Shown here: piece by piece, positions 1 through 8,676 of the stretch
Layout: every line of letters starts with the position of its first letter
Numbering within the stretch: position 1 is the first letter of the stretch
NCBI GenBank assembly: GCA_039821555.1
Contig: JBCBNX010000018.1
Location: 11,255 to 73,392 of the forward strand
Direction: 5' to 3'
Length of the DNA: 62,138 nucleotides
From: Bacteroidota bacterium
GTDB lineage: Bacteria > Bacteroidota > Rhodothermia > Rhodothermales > Rubricoccaceae
Position numbers and translations under genes: made by a program
Notes under the pieces: generated by a model
The model's input: only the letters and a program-made list of their open reading frames with translations
The model's database searches: none
What the model was told of the DNA's origin: nothing

Positions 1-145
1 GCAGCCGCGCCGTCGCCGCGCCGTCGTGCAGCCGGGCCACCGCGCGCCCGAGCACGTCGTAGACCACCACGCGCGCCACGGTCGCTGGGCCAACGCTCAG
101 TGACACCGTCGCCGTGCCGCCCGTGGGATTCGGATACACCGAGAG
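1..145 (-). repeat. Sorting-domain DNA repeat, copy 1 (copy 2 at 1609-1753)
   Basis: Positions 1-85 are identical base for base to 1609-1693, and 86-145 match 1694-1753 with 11 differences (134 of 145 overall). Both copies encode the T9SS sorting domain of adjacent genes. Identity at third codon positions points to recent duplication or gene conversion of this cassette, not just protein-level selection. Confidence 0.9.
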
Positions 146-1504
146 CATCGCCTCAGTGGGTATAGGCGCGTCGTCCTCCGTGTCGGTGCCTGTCGTCACG
201 GTCATCGTGAGCGGTACCTCCACGACGGCCTCCGTCGTCGCGTCAAAGACCTGGAGGGCTGCGCGGTAGGTACCCACGGCTCGCCGCCCTGGCCGGAACC
301 ACAGGGCCATCTCGGTCTGGGCATCCGGCTCGCCTGCTGCACTGAGCGTGCCCTGCCAGCGCTCGACGGTGAGCCAGCCCGGCGGCACCGGGTGCGGGCG
401 CAGCATCGCGATGCCTGCATCGCCGAAGTCGCTCCAGGCGTAGTACACCGCCCCGTTGGGGTCGGTGGCGCTCCGTTCCAAGCCGCCCGAGACCCCACCG
501 CTGCTTCGTCCTGGCAGGGGAAGCAGGAGCGGCGTCTCTAGCGGTGCCGGGGTGCGCCCGTCTGCCTTGGGCGTGAGGTCTTCGCCGCGCGGCCCGACAA
601 CCACATGGCGGTCGTACTCAGGCTCTCCGGGTATACCGACCGCAAATTCGAGGCGGGGGCCGTCCGGGTCGTGAGCGGGAGTGACGGAGCCAGAGCCCGA
701 CGTGTAGGTGGCTAGGTCGGGCAGCGCCGTGACGCCAAAACCGAGGTTGAGGCCAGGGTAGGCGGCGACGGGCGTGGGATAGCCTGGGCGTGCCACGCCC
801 GAAGTGTCGGCAGCCCAGATGGTACGGTTGAGCACATCGAGCCAGTAGAAGCGCTGTACGGGCGTGTTGTAAGCCAGGCCTACGACCGACCCTGTTCGAG
901 CAGGAGGCACCCCAGTTTGTGCGACTGGGATTTCGATACGGCGGCCGGTGGGAGCGCCCTCGAAGGTGCCTTCGAGCAGGAGTGCACGCTCGATGCCGAA
1001 GCCGGTGCCCTCGGTGTTGAGCCACCAGAGCGTGCCGACCTCCGCGCGGTAGGCCAGACCCGTCGTCGAGACCGACGGCCCCACCTCCTCCACACGCGGG
1101 TGATCGAACGACCCCACACGGCGCAGATCCGCTGTCACCTCGAACGTCCGCCCCCGCAGACTCCTCTCAGCCGTGAGGAGGCCTCCCTCTGGCAAGGCCA
1201 CAAACCCGTACGGGTCCCATGGACGCCCTCCGTTCGCCTCTTCCCCCACAACCAGCAGCACCTCCCCAGGCTCCCCGCACGCCCCACTGAGCGCCGCCGC
1301 CCCCAGACGGCCCGCAGCCACCGGCCGCTCAAACGACACGCAGTACCCCACCGCCTCAGCTTGCGCGTTCGAGAGCGAGAGCACCACCAGCGCCTCGCTG
1401 CCCTGCGCCACGCTCACGCCGATCTCCTGCGGCGCGGGCACCGGCTGGGCGTGCGCGCCTCCCGCCGCACACACAAGAAGCGCAAGAGCAACGACGGCAC
1501 GCAT
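1..1504 (-). CDS. Secreted protein with T9SS C-terminal sorting domain (3' end outside window)
   Basis: One uninterrupted frame runs from ATG at 1504 to the window edge (501 codons). It opens with a signal peptide (MRAVVALALLVCAAGGAHAQ). The middle is a beta-rich extracellular region of about 400 residues that I do not recognise; short stretches such as TLWWLNTEGTGFGIERALLLEG recall beta-propeller/LVIVD-type repeats, but that is weak. The end is a type-A sorting domain (SVYPNPTGG then VVVYDVLGRAVARLHDG), which in Bacteroidota directs outer-membrane export by T9SS. Compared with the neighbour's domain, about 33 residues lie beyond position 1. The start is 3 bp after the stop of the upstream M43 gene, so the two are probably one transcript. 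Function of the passenger region is unknown. Confidence 0.85.
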   Translation of the reverse strand, partial: MRAVVALALLVCAAGGAHAQPVPAPQEIGVSVAQGSEALVVLSLSNAQAEAVGYCVSFERPVAAGRLGAAALSGACGEPGEVLLVVGEEANGGRPWDPYGFVALPEGGLLTAERSLRGRTFEVTADLRRVGSFDHPRVEEVGPSVSTTGLAYRAEVGTLWWLNTEGTGFGIERALLLEGTFEGAPTGRRIEIPVAQTGVPPARTGSVVGLAYNTPVQRFYWLDVLNRTIWAADTSGVARPGYPTPVAAYPGLNLGFGVTALPDLATYTSGSGSVTPAHDPDGPRLEFAVGIPGEPEYDRHVVVGPRGEDLTPKADGRTPAPLETPLLLPLPGRSSGGVSGGLERSATDPNGAVYYAWSDFGDAGIAMLRPHPVPPGWLTVERWQGTLSAAGEPDAQTEMALWFRPGRRAVGTYRAALQVFDATTEAVVEVPLTMTVTTGTDTEDDAPIPTEAMLSVYPNPTGGTATVSLSVGPATVARVVVYDVLGRAVARLHDGAATARL

Positions 1505-1507
1505 GGG

Positions 1508-4500
1508 CTAGCGGACGACGGTGAGACGGCGTGTGAGTACGGTGTCGCCCGCCTCGGCGTGCACCACGTAGACACCCGCGGGCAACGCCGCCGTGTCGAG
1601 CGTGAGCCGCAGCCGCGCCGTCGCCGCGCCGTCGTGCAGCCGGGCCACCGCGCGCCCGAGCACGTCGTAGACCACCACGCGCGCCACGGTCGCCGCGCCG
1701 ACGCTCAGTGACACCGTCGCTCGACTACCCGTCGGGTTCGGATACACCGAGAGAGCAGGTCCGGTAGGCGAAGAAGCCGATCTCACTGTGCGTAGGGGCT
1801 GGTCTGCCAGACGGGCTCCCCCACTTGACGACTCCGCGTCTTCTTGGGCCCGCATGGCGTAGTGCTCGGCGAGCCGCATCAGCCCATGCGCGGCTTCGGC
1901 ATCCGGCTCTGTGGCAGCCACCTCATCCACACGAGCGGCCGCGTCGGCGAATAGTCCCTCCCGTGCCCACAGGGCGGCCTCGGCCACGTCGAGCACGCGC
2001 GCTACCGGCGGCGAGACCACGCCCGGTCGTCCCCGTGCAATCTCATCCGCCGCCTCGTCGTAGCGTTCGTCAGTGAGCGCGTCCACTACGAGCACTTCGA
2101 GCGCCGCGTCGGCGAGCGTACGCTCCTCGCCATCGGTCTTCGCGCTAGCCTCGACCTTGGCATCGGCTCGTCTTGCTCCGTTGCTAGCACGCGCGAGGGC
2201 CTGCAGCAGGCGCAGTGTGGCTGGGTGCTCCGCTCGCACCCCCGCCCGGTCGAGGCGGTGGTAGCTCCCCAGTTCGTAGACCAGTTGGACCGCCTCATCG
2301 GGCTTCGCGCCGTCCGCAAGCGTCGCCAGGAGCGCACGGACACGGCTACGTAGACGCGCAGAGGCACGGCGTTGAGCAGAGCCGTCCTGTGCCGCTTCAG
2401 AGCCGGTCGGTCGCTGTCTCGAATTAGCGCTGCACGGGCTCGGATCGTCCGGATCGAACGGTTGAACCGGGTCGCAAGCGAGCGGCGACGACACCGAGAC
2501 GGGCGCGCTCTGAAGGTCACTCGTCAGGACGGCTCCAGGGGGTGGCCCACTCGGATAGCCCCAATAGACATTCTCCGCACTGATGGGTGTGCCGGACGAA
2601 TTGGAGAGGAGCGTTCCTGAAGCATCGAAGACCGCGTTAAACCCTGAGTTCGTAGCGGCACTACCCAGAAAGGCAAAGCCGCCACCGCCGATGAACACCT
2701 CGCGCATAGCATTAGAGGCGATGCGGTTCTCACCTCGATCATTTGGGACAGCGCGGCTGAGGAAGAGATCGCCCCCGGCGACGATGTGAGTCCCTGAGAC
2801 ATCCCAGCTGTAGCCATTGCCAACGACCTGATTGTTCGTGAAGTCGTCCAGGGCCGTATTCGAGGCATAGACGCCGTACCCGCCGTTGTCGCGGATTTGT
2901 GTGCCCAGAACACCCACGTTGGCGAAGGTGAGGTGCATTCCCGTGCCCGTGTTGTCGCGGATCTCAGTATCGAGCACATCCAGGCCCGAGCGGCACTTGC
3001 GGCAGAGCACGCTGATGTCCGACGTAGTAGGCGTGCCGGTACGGATGCCGGTGCCGTTGTCCTCGAAGAGGCTGTTCGCCACCTCCGTGCCAGCGGCCGA
3101 GAGCACGCGCAGACCCTCCATGTTGTTGCGGAACGTCACGGCATTGAACTCCACGCTCCCCGGCTGAAACACCAGCGCTCCATAGCGGCCCCCATCGAAG
3201 ATCGCATTGCCCACTTCGAGGTTGTCCCCCTCAAAGGAGACGCTGTGCCAGCGATGATTCGCGTTCAGGCGCTCGAAGACGAGTGGGCTGTTGCTGGAGC
3301 CACTAATGCTGTAGTCACTGTTGCGGAAGGCAAGCTTGGCGTCTTTGCCTAATTCGAATCTCGGCCTCTCAGAAAAACGCGGTTCACCAGCCGTGGGCTC
3401 CAATGTGAGTGAAGCATTACGTTCGAGACGTACGGTTCTCTGTGTTCGCAAGATGCCACCGTTCTCGAAGGTGGCACTACTGCCGTTGCCAAGCGTCAGC
3501 AAAGCCGTTGTCCCGACCACGAGAGAGGATCCTGGATCAGTGACTGAAATGTTTCCCCCAGCAGAAACGCTAACCGACAACGTATGACCACCTGTGGGAT
3601 TTTCTCGAGTCTGACCCTGAAGTTTTTCTACATCGAAGCCTAGAGAGAGTACGCTACCCTCCGAAACGGTTATGCCTTGTGAGACCGCTACCGAGCCAAC
3701 GTCGCCTCCAATTTCTACAGAGCTTCCCCCCATGAGATTGATCGAGGTAACCCCCGATAAGTCTGTATTCCCTGTGATAACTAGCCTGGAACCATTATCG
3801 AGGGTCAGATTACCCTGTATAGTTATGTTGGATCCAGGTAAGATGTATATATTCTGACTTGATAAGTTTATGTTTGATAATACCTGAGAAGATGATTGGG
3901 AGTCGTAGAAAACGGTTCCCGCCGTAGATGTGCCGAGAGCTGACCTCCTTATTTCTCTAAAATATTGAAATCTTGATATTTGGCCATTCGTAAAGCGATT
4001 TCTGCATATGGCACTTGTAACATGCATGAAGTTATCAATGGGGTCGAGTCCATCACGGCTAGGGCATGTATCTGGGATTAAGGATGGACAACTGGGCCCA
4101 GTGTTTTTATGTATTGGAGTATCTGGTACCCCGTCTTGGTCACATCCATTACACGATTCACTATCTCCAATAAACGTATGGTCAAGTCCGAAAAAGTGGC
4201 CGAACTCGTGAATAGGAGTAGCAAAAGATCTCCCTGATAAGTCGTTTGGAAAACGATCCGCAGTAGTAAAAAGACCATCTCTGATAGTACCAATGGTTTC
4301 TTCGTTTCCTGGGGTTAATTCAGGGATAGCTTCTACACCACCACTCCTATATGCTGTTTTAGGGATTACTACATTTATAAAATTACTAGGGTCTATAGTA
4401 TACTTTTCTAGGAAACCGGTAAATTCGGAATTGTTGCCAAAGTCCGAGAAACTCGAATTTGAATGATGACTAACTGCAGCCTTATTAAATATAATTCCCG

Positions 4501-4756
4501 AATCGAAAACAGCGGCATTAAGATCGGAAATAAAGTCGTCCACATCTTGAGTGCTCACTACTGGGCTGTTGTTCTGGGATACTGTGTGGAACACGACGGG
4601 AATCGGAAGCATCGTGCCTGGACTGTAGGCGGCAGGAATCTGAGCTCGACAGCCCAGAGTTGGACCAACGCTACATTCCTGCTGCCCTAGCCCGGTAGGC
4701 ACCGATATAATGAGTGCGACGATGGCAATGACGAACCTAATCATAGAAGAAATCAT
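1508..4756 (-). CDS. M43 (pappalysin/cytophagalysin-like) metalloprotease with beta-helix region and T9SS sorting domain
   Basis: 1082 aa. A signal peptide (residues 1-24, from M1 or M5) is followed by a metzincin domain with the zinc motif HEFGHFFGLDH (H183, E184, H187, H193) and a Met-turn-like NFMHV near residue 240; Cys pairs fit secreted M43B peptidases. Residues about 280-760 are short repeats rich in N, G, S and T (DNGTGIRTG, RDNTGTGMHLT), typical of a right-handed parallel beta-helix. Then comes an Ala/Arg/Glu-rich helical stretch (about 790-990) and a C-terminal sorting domain (SVYPNPTGS, VVVYDVLGRAVARL). Expected role: secreted or surface endopeptidase. GC is clearly lower in the protease half (about 3600-4750) than in the 3' third, suggesting a chimeric origin. 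Followed by the 1-1504 gene after 3 bp. Confidence 0.85.
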   Translation of the reverse strand: MISSMIRFVIAIVALIISVPTGLGQQECSVGPTLGCRAQIPAAYSPGTMLPIPVVFHTVSQNNSPVVSTQDVDDFISDLNAAVFDSGIIFNKAAVSHHSNSSFSDFGNNSEFTGFLEKYTIDPSNFINVVIPKTAYRSGGVEAIPELTPGNEETIGTIRDGLFTTADRFPNDLSGRSFATPIHEFGHFFGLDHTFIGDSESCNGCDQDGVPDTPIHKNTGPSCPSLIPDTCPSRDGLDPIDNFMHVTSAICRNRFTNGQISRFQYFREIRRSALGTSTAGTVFYDSQSSSQVLSNINLSSQNIYILPGSNITIQGNLTLDNGSRLVITGNTDLSGVTSINLMGGSSVEIGGDVGSVAVSQGITVSEGSVLSLGFDVEKLQGQTRENPTGGHTLSVSVSAGGNISVTDPGSSLVVGTTALLTLGNGSSATFENGGILRTQRTVRLERNASLTLEPTAGEPRFSERPRFELGKDAKLAFRNSDYSISGSSNSPLVFERLNANHRWHSVSFEGDNLEVGNAIFDGGRYGALVFQPGSVEFNAVTFRNNMEGLRVLSAAGTEVANSLFEDNGTGIRTGTPTTSDISVLCRKCRSGLDVLDTEIRDNTGTGMHLTFANVGVLGTQIRDNGGYGVYASNTALDDFTNNQVVGNGYSWDVSGTHIVAGGDLFLSRAVPNDRGENRIASNAMREVFIGGGGFAFLGSAATNSGFNAVFDASGTLLSNSSGTPISAENVYWGYPSGPPPGAVLTSDLQSAPVSVSSPLACDPVQPFDPDDPSPCSANSRQRPTGSEAAQDGSAQRRASARLRSRVRALLATLADGAKPDEAVQLVYELGSYHRLDRAGVRAEHPATLRLLQALARASNGARRADAKVEASAKTDGEERTLADAALEVLVVDALTDERYDEAADEIARGRPGVVSPPVARVLDVAEAALWAREGLFADAAARVDEVAATEPDAEAAHGLMRLAEHYAMRAQEDAESSSGGARLADQPLRTVRSASSPTGPALSVYPNPTGSRATVSLSVGAATVARVVVYDVLGRAVARLHDGAATARLRLTLDTAALPAGVYVVHAEAGDTVLTRRLTVVR

Positions 4757-5181
4757 GAGCGAATGACAGTCGGCTGGTTTTGATTTAGATGACGCAAGTT
4801 CGATAGTCTAACATAAATGATGGTATAGTCAGATGGCAACTTGGGAATCGACGGACTGCCTTCTTGCTATGATCGCCGTGATATAATGGGTGAGTGTGTA
4901 AGAAGGATAGTCTCAGAGCAAGTCTGTTGAGGAGCCAGATCGGACGAGGGATGAGGCCAAACTATTGGATTGCTTCGAGGTCAGACTGGGGATTTAGTCC
5001 TTGCTAAAGCCAGACTACTCTCTTGAGATATTCTGATCCTTGAGAGCAGAGCCGTCCGTGCTACGACTGACATCCAGCGACTCGCTTCCCAGCAAGCGTG
5101 TAGCAGAAGCGGGCTGACAGACATGTGGCATCGTGGAGTACGAGCCTGATCGTTGCCTCTCCTCTAACCCGCCAGCCCTCC
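4757..5181. other. AT-richer intergenic region upstream of M43 gene and tag
   Basis: About 425 bp between divergently transcribed genes. Composition matches the AT-rich start of the M43 gene, not the GC-rich tag gene, so it may belong to the same imported segment. It must hold promoters for both directions. I see no convincing ORF, RNA gene or named repeat. Confidence 0.5.
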
Positions 5182-5727
5182 ATGACCTACTGCGAGGCCG
5201 CGCCCGGCCACCCGTTCCACGGCCCCTACCACGACCACGAGTACGGCGTCCCGAGCCGCGACGACCGCGTGCTCTTCGAGCGGCTCGTCCTCGAAATCAA
5301 CCAGGCAGGCCTCTCGTGGCTCACCATCCTCAAGAAGCGCGAGGGCTTCCGCCGCGCCTACAGCGGCTTCAACATCGACGCGGTGGCCGCCTACGGCGAG
5401 GACGACCGCGCCCGCCTGCTCGCCGACGCGGGCATCGTCCGCAACAAGCTCAAGGTCAACGCCGCCATCGAGAACGCGCGGACGCTCCAGCGCCTCCGCG
5501 CCGAGCACGGCTCGTTTGCCGACTGGCTCGACCACCACCACCCGCTACCCAAGGCCGAGTGGGTCAAGCTCTTCAAGCGCACGTTCAAGTTCACCGGCGG
5601 CGAGATCACGGGCGAGTTCCTCATGAGCCTCGGCTACCTCCCCGGCGCGCACACGCCCGCCTGCCCCGTCTACGCCGAGGTCGCTGCGCTGGACCCACCG
5701 TGGATGCAGGCCGAGCGCGCCGCCTGA
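5182..5727 (+). CDS. tag: DNA-3-methyladenine glycosylase I
   Basis: 181 aa from ATG 5182; an in-frame upstream ATG at 5125 would add 19 residues unlike the family, so the later start is chosen. The enzyme removes 3-methyladenine from alkylated DNA to start base excision repair. Family features: zinc ligands C4 and H17 in the N-terminal MTYCEAAPG...YHDHEYG, the block LVLEINQAGLSWLTILKKRE, and the C-terminal H/C pair in GAHTPACP. Length fits the usual 180-190 aa. It appears monocistronic, with no repair partner next to it. Confidence 0.93.
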   Translation: MTYCEAAPGHPFHGPYHDHEYGVPSRDDRVLFERLVLEINQAGLSWLTILKKREGFRRAYSGFNIDAVAAYGEDDRARLLADAGIVRNKLKVNAAIENARTLQRLRAEHGSFADWLDHHHPLPKAEWVKLFKRTFKFTGGEITGEFLMSLGYLPGAHTPACPVYAEVAALDPPWMQAERAA

Positions 5728-6072
5728 GTTCGCTGCCCGAGGGTCGCACCTGGCCTGCGCTGTCAAGCACGAGGACCTCGCGAGGAGGACGCGCTACCGT
5801 ACCTCGATCGCCCTCGGCAGCGCAGGCGGGGGGCCGCCTCGTTTCGGAGCTACCTAGCCTGGTTTCGATACGGGCTCCCCACGCCCGACAGCGCTCGTTC
5901 TCCGTTTGAGACGGGCCAGTTTCAGAGTGAGATCCCACGCGGTTCCGTTAACGATACGCGCGACCAAGGTGGCTTTCTGTGCCATTCCAGGCTGTTTTGA
6001 GGGATGCGCCGTGTACCTGGACAGTGCTTTGTCGGATGGGGCGTGTTCCCATTCTCCCCGATCCACGCACCC
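5728..6072. other. Intergenic region, imperfect inverted repeat only
   Basis: About 345 bp. 5732-5743 (gctgcccgaggg) and 5811-5821 (ccctcggcagc) form an imperfect inverted repeat 67 bp apart, which may act as a terminator for tag. The rest presumably holds the promoter of the subtilase gene. Small frames here lack gene-like composition. Confidence 0.4.
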
Positions 6073-8241
6073 ATGTTCACCCAGCGGATTCCTACTCCAC
6101 ACCCGGCACGCCTGCTCCTAGGCGTTGCCCTTCTCCTCGCATTCGTACTCGTCTCTGGCTGCGACACCGGCCTGCCTGACATCGAGGCCGAGTCGATCTC
6201 GCCGGCCATCCCGGCCGACTCCAAGCTCCGCCACGGGCACCTCCTCGAACGGGCAACCTACGCGGCCCCGCGCGTCGCGGCCGAGATCCGCTCCCGCAAG
6301 GGCTCCGCGGCCCCGACGGCCAACTCGAGCACCGGCGAAGACGAGCTCGGCGACGGCGAGTACGTCGGCCTCATCATCGGCCTCGACACCTACAAGGTGC
6401 TCTCCCGCTACGGCGAGATGGACCCCTACAAGGTCATCTCCCGCTACACCGACCCCGACACCTACAAGGTGCTCTCCCGCTACGGCGAGATGGATCCCTA
6501 CAAGGTCATCTCCCGCTACGAGTACGACAACGTCTTCGACGGCCTCTCCGTGTGGGTGAGCGAGGAGATCGTCGCCCAGCTCATCATCGACCTGTCGCTC
6601 AACGACGAGATCGAGTGGATCGAGCCCGACATCGAAGTGCAGCTCCACCCGTTCGGCATCCGTGAGGTGTCGGCCACCGGCACCGAGTCGGTGTCGTGGG
6701 GCACGCTCGTCTCCGGCGAGAGCGATGCGCCGCACAACAAGGTGGACCTCTTCGTGATGGACACCGGCATCTCCACGGACGATGTCAAGCTGGAGAGCGC
6801 CTACGACTTCACCTCGAACACCGACGGCTCTGCGCCTGACATCGACGGCCACGGTACCCACATCGCGGGCATCGCAGCGGGCCTTGCCAACCAGCGTGGC
6901 ATCCGGGGCGTGGCACCGGGCGCCCACGTCCACGCGCTGCGCGTCCTCACGGGCCAGGAGACCGACGACGGCGGGCCGGTGGACCTCTCGAAGGCCATCG
7001 CGGCCGTCGAGCACGTGGTGAGCTACAAGCTGCAGAAGCCCGGCCGCCCCGTCGTGCTTAACATGTCGCTCGGCGCCGAGGTCGGCACGTCGGAGTACAA
7101 CGCGCTCGACGAGGCCGTAGTCGCGGCCATCGAGAACGACGTCACGGTCGTGATCGCGGCGGGCAACGCGGGCATCGACGCCTCGACGGTGACGCCGGCG
7201 CACGTCCACGAAGCCATCGTGGTCGGGGCCTACGATCAAGCGAACCAGTTCGCCTCGTTCTCCAACTATGGCGCGACGGTCGACATCCTGGCGCCGGGCG
7301 TGGACATCATGTCGCTCGACCACGACTCGGACGACCTCGTGCTGATGAGCGGTACGTCGATGGCGGCGCCGTTCGTGGCGGGGGCCGCGGCTGCGTTCCT
7401 GGCCGAGAACAAGAACGCGACGCCCGCGCAGGTGGAAGCCCTGCTCGTGGAGTCGGCGCGGTCGGGGATCGCCGGGGTGCCGAGCGGGACGACGGACCGC
7501 GCGCTCGACGTGCTCGCCCTCACCAACGACCACGACCTGCTCTGGCTGACGCGCTACGCCCTCGCGTCGGGCGGTGACATCGCCATCGAGAACGAGATCA
7601 AGGTCACCTCGATCACCGGCGGCAACGCCAACATCTACACGTCGGGTCAGCTCAGCATCGCGGCTGGCACCCAAGCCCGCATCGATGGGTTCGGCTACTA
7701 CGCTGGCTCCTTCAGCGGCGACGCCAGCGTGTTCCGTCCGCGCTACAACCCGACCGACCTCCCGGTCGTGATGCAGCAGGATCCCCTGGAGCTCCCCTCG
7801 TTCCAGGCCCAGAACTACCAGCACGTGGCCTCGCAGCAGTCCAGCGGGACGGTCCGCATCAGCGGAGAGCAGATCCAGCTGGGCACCGCCGAGGCGCCTG
7901 TGGTCTGGTACGTCGAGGGCGACCTGGTGCTCGAAGACGCCAGCATCACGGGCTACGGCGTGATCTTGGTCGGTGACGACCTGTTCGTGGAGCAGGGCTC
8001 GGCGATCGAGTCGGCCTCGGACACGCACGCGACCATCGCGATCTATGCCCAGGACGATGTCCGGATCCGCGGCCACTTCGACGCGCACGCCTTCGCGCAG
8101 GACCAGCTGTCGGTCGACAACGAGGTGCGCGTCGTCGGTGGGCTGGCCGCGCTCGGCCAGGTCTCGCTGCGCGCCGACGCGTCCATCACGTACGCGCCGC
8201 TGGCCCAGGAGCTGCTCCAAGCCCTGCGTCGCGGTCAGTGA
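6073..8241 (+). CDS. Subtilisin-family (S8) serine protease, predicted lipoprotein
   Basis: 722 aa from ATG 6073, chosen because it begins the lipoprotein signal (ARLLLGVALLLAFVLVSGC); the in-frame ATG at 6004 adds 23 atypical residues. Domains: an I9-like propeptide (about 85-195) containing an unusual 4 x 12-residue repeat, then the S8 domain with D230 (VMDTGIS), H260 (DGHGTHIAG) and S429 (SGTSMAAPF). About 230 C-terminal residues look beta-rich (SITGGNANIYTSGQLSI; VWYVEGDLVLEDASITGYG), resembling a beta-helix or polymer-binding stalk. No T9SS sorting domain is present, so lipid anchoring in the envelope is more likely. A long hairpin lies 6 bp past the stop. Catalytic residues are complete. 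Confidence 0.9.
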   Translation: MFTQRIPTPHPARLLLGVALLLAFVLVSGCDTGLPDIEAESISPAIPADSKLRHGHLLERATYAAPRVAAEIRSRKGSAAPTANSSTGEDELGDGEYVGLIIGLDTYKVLSRYGEMDPYKVISRYTDPDTYKVLSRYGEMDPYKVISRYEYDNVFDGLSVWVSEEIVAQLIIDLSLNDEIEWIEPDIEVQLHPFGIREVSATGTESVSWGTLVSGESDAPHNKVDLFVMDTGISTDDVKLESAYDFTSNTDGSAPDIDGHGTHIAGIAAGLANQRGIRGVAPGAHVHALRVLTGQETDDGGPVDLSKAIAAVEHVVSYKLQKPGRPVVLNMSLGAEVGTSEYNALDEAVVAAIENDVTVVIAAGNAGIDASTVTPAHVHEAIVVGAYDQANQFASFSNYGATVDILAPGVDIMSLDHDSDDLVLMSGTSMAAPFVAGAAAAFLAENKNATPAQVEALLVESARSGIAGVPSGTTDRALDVLALTNDHDLLWLTRYALASGGDIAIENEIKVTSITGGNANIYTSGQLSIAAGTQARIDGFGYYAGSFSGDASVFRPRYNPTDLPVVMQQDPLELPSFQAQNYQHVASQQSSGTVRISGEQIQLGTAEAPVVWYVEGDLVLEDASITGYGVILVGDDLFVEQGSAIESASDTHATIAIYAQDDVRIRGHFDAHAFAQDQLSVDNEVRVVGGLAALGQVSLRADASITYAPLAQELLQALRRGQ
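6385..6528 (+). repeat. Four in-frame 36-bp repeats in subtilase propeptide
   Basis: Four consecutive 12-residue units read DTYKVLSRYGEM, DPYKVISRYTDP, DTYKVLSRYGEM, DPYKVISRYEYD. The two 72-bp halves are almost identical in DNA, so the last step was probably a 72-bp duplication of an older pair. The repeated YKVxSRY resembles the first strand of an I9 propeptide; the last copy leads directly into the conserved continuation (VFDGLSVWVS). Confidence 0.92.
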
Positions 8242-8247
8242 CAAGCG

Positions 8248-8279
8248 CGCCCCTGCCTTTCGCGCGAAGGGCAGGGGCG
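8248..8279 (+). terminator. Hairpin after subtilase gene
   Basis: 13-bp stem 8248-8260/8267-8279 (cgcccctgccttt pairs with aagggcaggggcg, one G-U) around loop cgcgcg, 6 bp after the stop. A pyrimidine-rich stretch follows but there is no clear T tract, so termination strength is uncertain. Confidence 0.6.
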
Positions 8280-8313
8280 TGACGCTCTTCCCCCTCTGCT
8301 ATCCCCCGTTTCC

Positions 8314-8493
8314 ATGTCTCTTGCAGAACTCCTTGAACGCGCCCACGCCCTGGGCCACCTGATCAGCTGGCGCGCGTGCAGCCGCAACGTGACCCTAGTC
8401 TGCGCCGAGGGCCGCTACGCGATGACGCCGCGCCAGGCCAGGACCTACCTCCGCACAGTCGTGCACCTTGAGTCGTCCTCGGTCATGTATTGA
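8314..8493 (+). CDS. Small hypothetical protein (59 aa)
   Basis: ATG 8314 to TGA 8491-8493, encoding a 59-residue basic peptide that starts MSLAELLERAHALGHLISW. The central LVCAEGRYAMTPRQARTYLRT reads like a compact folded domain, with GC bias at third positions as in real genes here. No signal peptide or membrane segment. It sits between the hairpins at 8248-8279 and 8573-8604, which would isolate it as its own unit. Function unknown; it could be spurious. Confidence 0.45.
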   Translation: MSLAELLERAHALGHLISWRACSRNVTLVCAEGRYAMTPRQARTYLRTVVHLESSSVMY

Positions 8494-8572
8494 GCGCCTC
8501 TGCATGGCGCCGATAGCCATGCCAGAAGGACCTCAACGAGCCTGGTAGCTCTTCGCGCTCCAGCCTCCCGAA

Positions 8573-8604
8573 AACTGGGCACTCTGTTTGCGGAGTGCCC
8601 AGTT
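8573..8604. terminator. 12-bp perfect hairpin between small ORF and histidine kinase
   Basis: aactgggcactc (8573-8584) and gagtgcccagtt (8593-8604) pair perfectly around tgtttgcg. On the minus strand the stem is followed by TTTTCGGG, so the T tract favours minus-strand termination, although both flanking genes run on plus. It may act on plus-strand RNA without a T tract, or insulate against antisense transcription. Confidence 0.5.
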
Positions 8605-8676
8605 CCATATCCGACCAGGCGGCATAGGCCCCCTTTCCGCCCGGAATGGTATATCATCAGCGAATGTCTTGCCAGG

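Noticed and set aside
1..1504. Possible frameshifted pseudogene at the left edge
   Set aside because: Translating from 1504 gives one unbroken frame with signal peptide and sorting domain; the fragments are shadows.
6118..8244. 708-codon open frame antisense to the lipoprotein subtilase
   Set aside because: GC-rich codon bias keeps the antisense frame open; its product is Arg/Val/Asp-rich with no domain, while the sense strand has a full catalytic triad.
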